Origin: DAOTZS01 sp034434335
GTDB taxonomy: Bacteria > Chloroflexota > Anaerolineae > CG2-30-64-16
NCBI GenBank assembly: GCA_034434335.1
Contig: DAOTZS010000055.1
Span: 1 to 36,498, forward strand
Direction: 5' to 3'
DNA length: 36,498 nucleotides
The notes under the pieces are model-generated. The model was given only the letters and a program-made list of their open reading frames with translations. It was not told the origin of the DNA and made no database searches. This document shows positions 24,925-32,822 of the stretch, in pieces (the stretch's first letter is position 1; the number at the start of each line of letters is the position of its first letter). Made by a program: the position numbers and the translations under genes.

Positions 24925-26493
24925 TTACTTGCGGTACTTCTCCACATCCTTGGAGATGTACGTGGTCAGGGCCATCATGCTGATGTCTTCCAGCCCGGGC
25001 CAGTGCCAGGTCGCCACGCCGGTACGGTCGGGCTCGAACTCCTCACCCTTGATATAGGGTTTGTACATCCAGCCAGGGGTGCCGTGGTAGATGAAGACAG
25101 CCGGCACGTCCTCCACCAGGATGCGCTCGGCATCCTTGAACATCTGGCTGCGCTTGGCCGGGTCACCTGTGAACGATGCCGCCTGGGCAATCAGGTTGTC
25201 AAACTGCTCGTTCTTCCAGGCGTGGCGGCCGGTGGAGACCCAGATGCCGAGCATGTTGGAGGGGTCGAGGTAGTCAAAGCCGTAGGACACCATGTAGAAC
25301 TGCAGTTTGTGGGCATTCAGGGTGTCCATGAAGAGCTTGGCCTCCTTATTGGACACCTCCACCTCGATCCCCAGGTTGTCCTTGATCATGGCGGCGATGG
25401 CGTTGGCCACAGCCTTGTTCAGGTCGGTCTCGTTGCGCAGCCACAGCTCCAGCTTGGGGAAGCCCTGGCCGTTGGGATAGCCGGCCTCGGCCAGCAACTG
25501 CCTGGCGGCCTCTGGATCGTACTGGTTGACATCCAGCTTCTTCAGCTCATCGGCCGAGGCATCGGGGAAGCCGGGCATCATGAAGGAGTAAGCCGCGATG
25601 CCCTGCTGCTTCACCACGTTGGCGATGATGGCATCGCGGTCAATGACCTTGGCGAATGCCTTGCGCACCCGGATGTCGTTGAACGGCGGCTCGTAGGTGT
25701 TGAAGCCCAGGTACCAGGTGCGGAAGTCACCAAAGCCAGGGTGGTACTCCTTGCTCAGCACCGGGTCTTTGGCGATCAGCTCGATGTCGGCCGGGGTGAA
25801 GTGGGAGGCGTGATCCACCTCGTTGTTCTGATAGGCCAGGAAGTCGGTGTTGGGGTCGCCAAAGATGAGGATCATCCGCTCCAGATAGGGCTTGATCTTG
25901 CCGGTGTAGTTGAGGTTGGGCCCAAAGACCATGCGCTTCCCCTTGGTCCACTCCTCCAGGATCCACGGGCTCGAGGAGACCGATGTCTCCGGCGTATTGT
26001 TGTAGTACTCACCGTACTTTTCGAAGGCCACCTTGCTCAGGGGCCGCGCGTAGAGGGCTTTGGCCGGCAGGTAGGGTGCCGGGGCCTCGGTGATGAACTG
26101 GAGGGTGTAATCGTCTACTGCCTTGACCCCGATCTCGGTGACGGGCACCTCGCCCTTCACGGCCTTATCCCAGTTCTTTAGGTCGCTCCAGAACCAGGCG
26201 AAGTCCCAGGCGTGGTTGGGATCGGCCTGATACTGGAAGGTGAAGACGTAGTCGTGAGCAGTGACCAGGTTGCCGTCACTCCACTTGAGGTTCTTGTCCA
26301 GGTAGTAGGTCCAGGTCAGGCCGTCCTCAGAGACCTCCCAGCGCTCGGCGCCGGCGGGTACGATCTCGAAGTTCTTGTTGATGCGCACCAGGGGGGTAGA
26401 TAGCACGTTGCAGTAGGCCGGGTCGGTGCGCTTGTAAACACTGACGGCGAAGTCCACTGTGGTCCCTTCCCGGGGAGGGCGTGCGCAGGCCAA
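24925..26493 (-). CDS. Family 5 ABC transporter solute-binding protein, apparently 5'-truncated
   Basis: 522 aa. The SBP_bac_5 fold of oligopeptide/dipeptide-binding proteins is clear: STPLVRINKNFEIVPAGAERWEVSEDGLTWTYYL, LKWSDGNLVTAHDYVFTFQY, GDPNTDFLAYQNNEVDHA, YLGFNTYEPPFNDIRVRKAFAKVIDRDAI and YDPEAARQLLAEAGYPNG. The C-terminus is complete and followed by a good terminator. The N-terminus is wrong for the family: there is no signal peptide or lipobox, and the only start at the 5' end is a TTG at 26493 with no ribosome-binding site. Reading further up, the frame meets a stop at 26533-26535, at the end of an inverted-repeat element. No permease or ATPase genes are nearby. It is either a decayed gene whose 5' part was lost or one translated from an unusual start; without a signal it could not work outside the cell. 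Confidence 0.83.
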   Translation of the reverse strand: MACARPPREGTTVDFAVSVYKRTDPAYCNVLSTPLVRINKNFEIVPAGAERWEVSEDGLTWTYYLDKNLKWSDGNLVTAHDYVFTFQYQADPNHAWDFAWFWSDLKNWDKAVKGEVPVTEIGVKAVDDYTLQFITEAPAPYLPAKALYARPLSKVAFEKYGEYYNNTPETSVSSSPWILEEWTKGKRMVFGPNLNYTGKIKPYLERMILIFGDPNTDFLAYQNNEVDHASHFTPADIELIAKDPVLSKEYHPGFGDFRTWYLGFNTYEPPFNDIRVRKAFAKVIDRDAIIANVVKQQGIAAYSFMMPGFPDASADELKKLDVNQYDPEAARQLLAEAGYPNGQGFPKLELWLRNETDLNKAVANAIAAMIKDNLGIEVEVSNKEAKLFMDTLNAHKLQFYMVSYGFDYLDPSNMLGIWVSTGRHAWKNEQFDNLIAQAASFTGDPAKRSQMFKDAERILVEDVPAVFIYHGTPGWMYKPYIKGEEFEPDRTGVATWHWPGLEDISMMALTTYISKDVEKYRK

Positions 26494-26533
26494 GTCAGGA
26501 GAGCAGTCGTTCGCCGCCCCATGCGCATCAAGT

Positions 26534-26721
26534 TACAGGAGTTCCGCACTTTGAGGCGTATCGCCCCATCCCCTACCCCCTTCCCCGCCTTGCGGGGAAG
26601 GGGGATCGAGATTATAGGGGTATTCTGGGCGGCTTTGCCGCCCAGAATACCCCTTTCAAAGGATTCCCCCGCCCCCAATTGGAGGTGGGGGCACAGCGTA
26701 ATGCAACTGCGTAACTCCTGT
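26534..26721. mobile_element. MITE-like element with terminal inverted repeats
   Basis: About 188 bp. The left end ACAGGAGTTCCGCACTT (26535-26551) mirrors the right end (26705-26721) at 15 of 17 positions. CAAGT flanks it on both sides (26529-26533 and 26722-26726), a possible 5-bp target duplication with a 1-nt offset on the left. There is no coding capacity. Inside are two perfect hairpins: 13-bp arms with loop CTT (26576-26604) and 18-bp arms with loop TTT (26616-26654). A third, GC-rich structure lies around 26665-26691. It separates nrdJ from the truncated solute-binding gene. Confidence 0.6.
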
Positions 26722-26924
26722 CAAGTCAGCGAGGCCAGCTAGTTGATCTCTCCAGGGGGTGGGGCAGCCCCATCAAGGGGGTGTACAGGGCAAAGTAGCC
26801 GGACGGCTTTAGCCTCCCGCGATGCGCCGGGTTGGCGCCTATGGGGTTAGGCAGCGCGTGAGGGCCAGAGACGGGCTTCGCTTCTGGTAAAAAACTGTAC
26901 TCGCGAAGTAGGTCTTGTTGCGCC
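26722..26924. other. Non-coding gap downstream of nrdJ
   Basis: Holds no convincing gene. Directly after the nrdJ stop, the minus strand has a weak 4-bp stem (TACT/AGTA, 26898-26910) followed by six T (26894-26889), a possible but poor terminator. I looked here for the missing signal-peptide end of the solute-binding gene and found nothing resembling one. Confidence 0.5.
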
Positions 26925-29900
26925 TCAGCACTCGCTGTAGCCACACACATAGCACTTGCGACAACCTTCCATCGGGATGAAGGTCGCCTGGCCGCAGTCC
27001 GGGCACAGGTCGCCGATGGGTCGCTCGGAGATGGGCAGAGGAAGCTGCTCGGATGGCGCCATGGGTGCCGGCCGCAGGCTGATAATCCCCTCCTCTGCCC
27101 ACGCGTTGGAGCTGTTGAGATGGTCCCGCAGGACCTGCGCCACCGCGTCGGGCAGGGAACGGACCCGATGGGCACCGAAGCCCAGCGAACGGCCGCCGCC
27201 TATCCCTGCCAGCTGGTCAATCACCTGCTTCAGCCGCTCGTTGGGGTCGAGCGGGGATGGCAAGCGCAGGATCAGCGAGATCAGCCGGCCCAGGGCTTCA
27301 GACACGGCCGCCACATCACTGCCGGCCTTGCCCACATTCAAGAAGACCTCGAACGGCTGATTCTCACCGTTGAGGTTGACGGTGACAAACGCGGTGCCCA
27401 GCGGCGTCTCTTTGCGGTAGGTGATGCCCGGCAGGGCCGCCGGCCGCGGGCGCTTGGCCACTACGCCCCCTTCAAAGGGAGGCGTGGAGGCAGGGGCCAG
27501 GGGAGCTACAGGGCTGGCAGGGATAGCTGGCTCCTTGCTTATCTCCTCCTTCGTTACCGCCGCCTCCTGTGGGCCGGTAGCAGCTCCCTTGCGCTCTGCC
27601 ACAGCCCCGGTTTCGAGGACCACTTCCTGCCGGCTGCCGGTCACATAGACGGTCAGCCCCTTGCAGCCGAGCCGCCAGGCCAGTTGATACGCCCTGGCCA
27701 CATCCTCGACCGTGGCTGTCGCCGGGAAATTGATCGTCTTGGAAATGGCATTGTCCACAAATGCCTGCAACGCCGCCTGCATGCGCACATGCTCCTCGGC
27801 GGTGATATCCTGAGCCACGACGAACACATGGCGGATCGCCTCGGGCACCTCGGGCACATCCTGACAACTGCCGGTGAGGCTGACTTGGGCGATAATACGT
27901 TGCCGGGTTGCCTCATCCAGGCCGGCGCGCTCCAGCGCCGCCAGGAAGAGGGGGCTGGTGTAGCTCAGCTTCAGGTCGCGGTCGCCGTCCTTGACCGTGC
28001 GGGTGTAGGCCAGGGCAAAGACCGGCTCACAGCCATATCCCTCACAGCCGGCCACCGTGCCGATGGTGCCGGTGGGGGCCACGGTCAGTTGGGCGGCGTT
28101 GCGAATACCGTTCTCCTTGATCCCGGCCACGACCTGGTCCCAATCGAGTGCCGGCCGACCCCAATCGCGCAGATGGGGCACGATGGGCTGGGGTGGCTGC
28201 CATGTGAGCGCCTCTGGATCGTAGATGCTGCCCTTGATGGCCGGGAAGGGGCCGCGCTCACGCGCCAGCTCAATACTGGTGAGCATGCAATGGTAACGGA
28301 TGAACTCCATAAGTTGGCTGGCGAAATCCAGGCTCTCCTCGGAGCCATAACGCACGCCCAGCCGATACATTATGTCCCCCAGGCCCATGATGCCCAGCCC
28401 GATGCGCCGGGCCAGCAATGCCGCCTCCCTAAGCTGAGGCACGCCCGGCACGTACTTGTTGGCATCCACCACATTGTCCAGGAAGCGCGTGGCAACCACG
28501 ATCGTCTGGCGTAGCTTCTCCCAGTCCACCCGGTTGTCCTCGGTCACGTGCTGCGCGAGATTGATAGAACCCAGGCAGCAGTTCTCGTAAGGCCCGAGCC
28601 ACTGCTCACCGCATCCTCTCGACACATATCCCTCAGTAATCCAGGTGTCGCTACGCGGTTCATACAAATCGTAGACCGTCTCGACTCCTTCGGGTTCGAT
28701 GGCGATAACCTGAGCTGCCCAATTCCCGCCGGTGAAGTTCGCGTATAGCGCGGCTGCCTCCAGACGTCGTTGTTTCTCGGGGTGGCTCAGGCGGATAAGC
28801 TCAAAGAATCGGCCCAGGCTTTGGCCAGAGATAATCACGTCGTACTTAGGACGATCGTTCCGGATAACCCTGCCATCCAAATCATGGCGCTCGCGTTCGC
28901 TCTTGACGATCCGACTATGGATACCAAACATCAGCAGAATAAGGCGCACCTGACGTGCCAGCTCATGGCTAGAAGTATGAAAGCGTAGCATTGGATGGTT
29001 GCTTTGCAGATCAACACTGCCATCTGTAGAAAAGAGCCCATCCAGCAATCCCGTCAGAAACTCGGCGTTACTGTTGATATACACATCGGGTAGTCGTTTG
29101 TCCGGCCCACGCGCTGGCTCCAGAGGCAGCATCTTGACCCAATCTGCGATAACTCGTCCTGGTTTGGGATCCATCATCATGGTACGGCTGCCTGGATTGA
29201 CATAGGTGTACATCTTAGTGACGCCGATTCGTTGGAAGGCACGCAACAGGATATCATTCCATTCCACATCGTCCGCATGGGTACTAAGGCGCACAACATT
29301 GACAGATAGGGCGCGCGGGGTGTAGCAGCCGTCACCTACAAGCACACCGACCAGGAATCCATACTCACGGTCGGTCAGGTCCGCTGAAGTAGGTGGTAAC
29401 GGATTGTTTGGCAGAACGCCCTTGAATACACGGACCCAGTCTCCGATCTTGAGCTGATCCAGTCGGCGCGGCTCAAAGAACTTAGTCCGTGAATCGCGAG
29501 CATGAAACTGATGTGCCGCAGTAGCCCGTATCGTTGCCCCGTCTGACAGGATGACTCGGTAAACAGGTACATTGGGGTAGATTTCCACACGACCTACCTT
29601 GCCAACGCCCAGAACCGTGCAGATTTCATCACCCTCTTTGATGCTGTCCGCGCGTCGCCAACCTTGCGGGGTCGCGACAAGGGTGTCGCCTGGAACGCAG
29701 GGATTTGTGGCTTCTAGCCGATACAGGTGCGGAAGCGGATTGGATCGGTTCGCAGTATCCAGGAAAAGCACCCCCGGCTCGCCATTGCGATGAGCCTGCT
29801 CAACGATGCGGGAAAACAGTTCGCGGGCACGCACCCGCTTGTAGGTCTTGATGGGCAGGCCAGCCTTCTCGGCATCTTCCAGCGTACCGCGAAAGTCGCG

Positions 29901-30629
29901 GTAGGCCGGGTGTGTTACATCGGGGAAGCGCAGCTCCCACTCCCCATCGGCCTCCACCGCCCGCATGAAGGCGTCGGTAATGCCCACGGAGATGTTGAAG
30001 TTGGCGATCTCCCCCTCCCGCGCCTTAGAGACGATGAACTCTTCGATGTCGGGATGATCTACCCGCAGCACCCCCATGTTGGCGCCCCGCCGCGTGCCAC
30101 CCTGGGCAACTTCGCCGAACGCGGTATCGTAGACCCGCAGAAACCCTACCGGCCCACTGGCCACCCCGGCGCTGGCTGCCACAGTGTCGCCCCTCGGACG
30201 TAGCCGTGAGAAGGAGAAGCCGTTGCCACCCCCCGTCTGCTGGATGAGCGCCGCATCGCGCAGCGTCTGAAAGATGCCATCGCGCTCCTTACCCAGGTCG
30301 TCGGCAATGGGCAGCACGAAACAGGCCGAGAGCTGCCCCAGAGGCGTGCCGGCACCGGTGAAGGTAGGCGAATTGGGGAAGAAACGCAGGCTCGCCAGCA
30401 AACCGTAGAAGCTCTTCTCGGTGCTGCTGACGTCGTAACCGTACGCGGCATCTGGTTGTGCCACCACCCGCGCCACGCGGCGGAACATCTCCTCAACGGT
30501 CTCGATTGGTTGGCCATCGAGGCCCCGGCGCAGATAGCGCTTGCGCAGCACCTGCAATCCATTCTCAGAAAGACGAATCTCGGCCGGCCCCTGGATCAAG
30601 GGCTGGAAATATCTGAGCTGTCCAGACAC
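26925..30629 (-). CDS. nrdJ: Adenosylcobalamin-dependent (class II) ribonucleotide reductase, with intein
   Basis: 1234 aa precursor; removal of a 362-aa intein would leave 872 aa, normal for NrdJ. It reduces ribonucleotides to deoxyribonucleotides using B12, independently of oxygen. GTG start with AAGGAG upstream. Visible motifs are FFPNSPTFTGAG, the redox Cys103 in SACFVLP, QTGGGNGFSFSRLRPRG, GGTRRGANMGVL, and the active-site NPCGE. The last is split by the intein: Asn309-Pro310, then Cys673-Gly-Glu675, where Cys673 is the thiyl-radical cysteine. ENCCLGSINLA, QLTVAPTGTIGTVAGCEGYGCEPVFALAYTR and a C-terminal zinc-ribbon-like CPDCGQATF...CRKCYVCGYSEC follow. A Pro/Ala/Glu linker precedes the last domain. 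The gene follows nrdR by 26 bp in one operon. The enzyme depends on correct removal of the intein. Confidence 0.95.
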   Translation of the reverse strand: MSGQLRYFQPLIQGPAEIRLSENGLQVLRKRYLRRGLDGQPIETVEEMFRRVARVVAQPDAAYGYDVSSTEKSFYGLLASLRFFPNSPTFTGAGTPLGQLSACFVLPIADDLGKERDGIFQTLRDAALIQQTGGGNGFSFSRLRPRGDTVAASAGVASGPVGFLRVYDTAFGEVAQGGTRRGANMGVLRVDHPDIEEFIVSKAREGEIANFNISVGITDAFMRAVEADGEWELRFPDVTHPAYRDFRGTLEDAEKAGLPIKTYKRVRARELFSRIVEQAHRNGEPGVLFLDTANRSNPLPHLYRLEATNPCVPGDTLVATPQGWRRADSIKEGDEICTVLGVGKVGRVEIYPNVPVYRVILSDGATIRATAAHQFHARDSRTKFFEPRRLDQLKIGDWVRVFKGVLPNNPLPPTSADLTDREYGFLVGVLVGDGCYTPRALSVNVVRLSTHADDVEWNDILLRAFQRIGVTKMYTYVNPGSRTMMMDPKPGRVIADWVKMLPLEPARGPDKRLPDVYINSNAEFLTGLLDGLFSTDGSVDLQSNHPMLRFHTSSHELARQVRLILLMFGIHSRIVKSERERHDLDGRVIRNDRPKYDVIISGQSLGRFFELIRLSHPEKQRRLEAAALYANFTGGNWAAQVIAIEPEGVETVYDLYEPRSDTWITEGYVSRGCGEQWLGPYENCCLGSINLAQHVTEDNRVDWEKLRQTIVVATRFLDNVVDANKYVPGVPQLREAALLARRIGLGIMGLGDIMYRLGVRYGSEESLDFASQLMEFIRYHCMLTSIELARERGPFPAIKGSIYDPEALTWQPPQPIVPHLRDWGRPALDWDQVVAGIKENGIRNAAQLTVAPTGTIGTVAGCEGYGCEPVFALAYTRTVKDGDRDLKLSYTSPLFLAALERAGLDEATRQRIIAQVSLTGSCQDVPEVPEAIRHVFVVAQDITAEEHVRMQAALQAFVDNAISKTINFPATATVEDVARAYQLAWRLGCKGLTVYVTGSRQEVVLETGAVAERKGAATGPQEAAVTKEEISKEPAIPASPVAPLAPASTPPFEGGVVAKRPRPAALPGITYRKETPLGTAFVTVNLNGENQPFEVFLNVGKAGSDVAAVSEALGRLISLILRLPSPLDPNERLKQVIDQLAGIGGGRSLGFGAHRVRSLPDAVAQVLRDHLNSSNAWAEEGIISLRPAPMAPSEQLPLPISERPIGDLCPDCGQATFIPMEGCRKCYVCGYSEC
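28614..29699 (-). other. LAGLIDADG intein within nrdJ
   Basis: Residues 311-672 of the precursor. The N-terminal splice region is canonical: Cys311 in CVPGDTLVATPQGW, GDEI, and block B TAAH at 370-373. Two homing-endonuclease motifs are intact: LVGVLVGDG at 426-434 and LTGLLDGLFSTDG at 525-537. The C-terminal region VETVYDLYEPRSDTWITEG matches block F, but the junction reads Tyr-Val-Ser-Arg-Gly before the +1 Cys673, where most inteins have His-Asn. Sampled stretches of intein DNA are about 50% GC against about 70% in the extein, which suggests fairly recent transfer. The insertion point, between Pro and the radical Cys, is a known RNR intein site. Confidence 0.9.
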
Positions 30630-30655
30630 AGAACTACTCCTTCTCCTTTTTCTGA

Positions 30656-31105
30656 TCAGTGGCGTTCAGCCATCAGGCGATCCAATTCCTGGCGCAAGGC
30701 CTCCACATCCTCCAGCTCCAGATAAACGATGGCGAAGCGGATGTAAGCCAGAGGGTCCAACTGCTTGAGCTTTTCCAGCACCAGCTCCCCAATCAGCTTG
30801 CTGGGCACCTCTGCCTTTCCCAGGCTGAACAGGTGCTCTTCGATCTGGTCCACTACCCGTTCGATGTTCACCGTAGGAATAGGCCGCTTGGCGCATGCCA
30901 GACGGATCCCCTGCAGCAATTTCAACCGGTCGAATGGCTCTCGCCGGCCATCACGCTTGACGATCAGCAGCGCTTCCGAAATCTGCTCATAAGTCGTGAA
31001 GCGCTTCTGACAATTCTCGCACTCCCGACGTCGGCGGATCGTCTCGCCGGCTGGGCGGGTGTCCACCACGCGAGACTCGGTATGACCACAGTAAGGACAG
31101 TGCAT
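30656..31105 (-). CDS. nrdR: Transcriptional repressor NrdR
   Basis: 149 aa, normal length. A nucleotide-sensing repressor of ribonucleotide reductase genes. The N-terminal zinc ribbon has MHCPYC (Cys3, Cys6) and ECENC (Cys29, Cys32), followed by basic RFTTYE. The ATP-cone domain has ALLIVKRDGRREPFDRLKLLQGIRLACAKRPI and LKQLDPLAYIRFAIVY. A GGAG lies 8 bases upstream of the ATG. It is the first gene of the nrdR-nrdJ operon, and two NrdR-box-like sites upstream suggest autorepression of both genes. Confidence 0.97.
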   Translation of the reverse strand: MHCPYCGHTESRVVDTRPAGETIRRRRECENCQKRFTTYEQISEALLIVKRDGRREPFDRLKLLQGIRLACAKRPIPTVNIERVVDQIEEHLFSLGKAEVPSKLIGELVLEKLKQLDPLAYIRFAIVYLELEDVEALRQELDRLMAERH

Positions 31106-31132
31106 GGCATTTGCTCCGTCTAAGGCGGCAAC

Positions 31133-31152
31133 GGCCCCTGAGAACAGGGGCC
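31133..31152. other. Hairpin in the nrdR leader
   Basis: Perfect 8-bp stem GGCCCCTG/CAGGGGCC with an AGAA loop, 28-47 bp upstream of the nrdR ATG. It touches the proximal NrdR-box-like site. On the minus strand no T run follows, so it is not an obvious attenuator. Confidence 0.5.
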
Positions 31153-31196
31153 CAACATGTGGTATATTACGGTACTGTGAGCACTAGATGTTGTGG
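31150..31196 (-). promoter_or_regulatory. nrdR: Pair of NrdR-box-like sites
   Basis: Two 16-bp sites, 31150-31165 and 31181-31196, are separated by 15 bp, so their centres are 31 bp (three helical turns) apart, the spacing known for NrdR. Against the palindromic consensus ACACWATATATWGTGT, the distal one (GCACTAGATGTTGTGG) matches 12 of 16 and the proximal one 10 of 16. They lie 45-91 bp upstream of nrdR. A TAATAT on the minus strand between them could be the -10. Confidence 0.5.
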
Positions 31197-31662
31197 CGAC
31201 CGAGGCATCCAGAGTATACCACAGGGCGTGAAGGGGGGCCAGGCAGAAGTCGCCAGATAAGCCCAACTTTAAGGTTAGAATCAGGTTGGTCCGGCCCGCC
31301 GTCCAGGGCGGGGATCCTTAGCAGGCAGATGGCCAGGCGCAGAGGTCGCGTGAGAGGGGCTGACAGAGAAACGCGCAGGGTGTTGAAGTCACTTGCCGAA
31401 TCGGAAGGGTGGTATAGAAAGGGGCTAAAGCGGCTCTAGGGGCCATCTGTGTCTGGCTGAAACCGGCCCGCGCGGCACCAGAAGGCCAGGTTGATGCCTG
31501 GCCTCTGGCGCCCCTCTCCTGGCTGGCCTGGCTGGAGAAGAGGCGCCAGAGGCCGCGCCAGCATCTTGGCCCATCCGCGGCCACCTAACCCCAGGCGACG
31601 ACCATTTCCGCCCCGGCAGGGGATAGATCACGGAAGCATGAAACCCCAGTTGAGCCGTCGGG
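31197..31662. other. Structured intergenic region between nrdR and ftsZ
   Basis: 466 bp without a convincing protein gene. It contains two strong hairpins: GGCCAGG/CCTGGCC with loop TTGATG (31484-31503), and an 11-bp perfect stem CCTCTGGCGCC/GGCGCCAGAGG (31502-31512 with 31542-31552) extended inward by TCTCC/GGAGA. A 36-codon plus-strand reading from 31329 is very basic but unsupported. I checked by eye for tRNA, SRP, RNase P and tmRNA hallmarks and saw none. Both flanking genes are on the minus strand; this is the 3' region of ftsZ and the 5' region of nrdR. Confidence 0.5.
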
Positions 31663-32742
31663 CTATGCCTGGCGAGCGCGGCGCAGGAAGGGCGGAATGT
31701 CCAGGTCGTCGCGGTCAAACGTGCGCTTCGGGAACTCCAGCGTCTTAGCTTCGCTGCCAGGAGCCAGCGCCTGCTCCTTGAGGGCATCGAACCCGGTGGC
31801 AATCACCGTGATGCGGATGCCATCCTTCATGTTGGGATCCACCACCGCGCCGAAGATGATGTTGGCGTCGGGGTCGGCGGTGCGGCGGATAATCTCAGCC
31901 GCCTCGTTAACCTCATACAGGCTCAGGTCGGGGCCACCGGTGACGTTGAACAGGATCCCCTGGGCGCCATCAATGCTCACGTCCAGCAGGGCGCTGTGGA
32001 TGGCCTGTTCGGCTGCCGTCTGGGCCCGGTTATCACCGTTGGCCTGGCCGATGGCCATCAGCGCCGAACCACCCTCGCTCATCACGCTGCGCACATCTGC
32101 GAAGTCCAGGTTGATCAGCCCGGGAATGGTGATCAGTTCGGAGATGCCCTGAATGCCCTGGCGCAACACATCATCGGCCACACGAAACGCCTGTTGGATG
32201 CTGACCTTCTTATCCACGACCTGGAGCAGGCGGTCGTTGGGGATTACGATCAGCGTATCCACACTTTGCTTGAGCCGGTTGATCCCTTCCTCTGCCACCC
32301 GGCGTCGGCGGTTGCCTTCGAAGGTGAAGGGTTTGGTCACGACGCCGATGGTGAGGGCGCCAGCTTCCTTAGCCAGTTGGGCGATCACAGGCGCCGCACC
32401 CGTGCCGGTGCCGCCGCCCATGCCGCTGGTCACGAAGACCATATCGGCGCCCTTGAGCAACGCCCTGATCTCTTCGGCCGACTCCTCAGCAGCCTTCTGG
32501 CCGATCTCAGGGTTGCCGCCGGCACCCAGTCCCTTGGTGATCTTATCGCCAATGCGCAGGCGCTGCGGCGCGTTGGACAGCATGAGTGCCTGAGCATCCG
32601 TATTGATCGCTATAAACTCGACGCCCTGGATGCCTTCCTCGATCATGCGATTGACGGCGTTCGAGCCACCGCCACCTATTCCCAGCACTTTGATCTGAGC
32701 TGGGTTCTCTACGTAAGTGACCTGTTGTCCTCTAGGGTTCAT
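31663..32742 (-). CDS. ftsZ: Cell division protein FtsZ
   Basis: 359 aa. The tubulin-like GTPase that forms the division ring. IKVLGIGGGGSNAVNRM at the start, INTDAQAL, the tubulin signature SGMGGGTGTG at 106-115, and the T7 synergy region DFADVRSVMSEGGSALMAIG are all present. The C-terminal linker is short and ends in the conserved peptide DDLDIPPFLRR that binds FtsA and other partners. AAGGAG lies 8 bases before the ATG. It follows ftsA by 80 bp, the normal order; this gap could hold an extra promoter but none is obvious. Confidence 0.98.
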   Translation of the reverse strand: MNPRGQQVTYVENPAQIKVLGIGGGGSNAVNRMIEEGIQGVEFIAINTDAQALMLSNAPQRLRIGDKITKGLGAGGNPEIGQKAAEESAEEIRALLKGADMVFVTSGMGGGTGTGAAPVIAQLAKEAGALTIGVVTKPFTFEGNRRRRVAEEGINRLKQSVDTLIVIPNDRLLQVVDKKVSIQQAFRVADDVLRQGIQGISELITIPGLINLDFADVRSVMSEGGSALMAIGQANGDNRAQTAAEQAIHSALLDVSIDGAQGILFNVTGGPDLSLYEVNEAAEIIRRTADPDANIIFGAVVDPNMKDGIRITVIATGFDALKEQALAPGSEAKTLEFPKRTFDRDDLDIPPFLRRARQA

Positions 32743-32822
32743 ACTACCGCTCCTTTTCTACCGGGATAGTGCAACATGCCAAGGCCAGATATGCTGGATA
32801 GAAAAACTCTCGGCCAATTTGC

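Noticed and set aside
24841..26181. 446-codon open frame opposite the solute-binding protein gene
   Set aside because: It mirrors the high-GC codon pattern of the real gene on the other strand, has no protein motif, and the opposite frame encodes an unmistakable SBP_5 protein.
26726..27175. 149-codon minus-strand frame across the end of nrdJ
   Set aside because: Arg/Ser/Pro-rich shadow of nrdJ in another frame, with no homology to the missing SBP N-terminus that I was looking for.
31329..31439. 36-codon basic open frame on the plus strand
   Set aside because: Weak ribosome-binding site, no recognised family and no partner gene. Left out as a gene, though its Arg/Lys-rich sequence would justify a check by RNA-seq or ribosome profiling.
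31197..31662. tRNA, SRP RNA, RNase P RNA or tmRNA
   Set aside because: No T-loop, no RNase P or SRP core motifs seen on either strand by eye; a covariance search would settle it.
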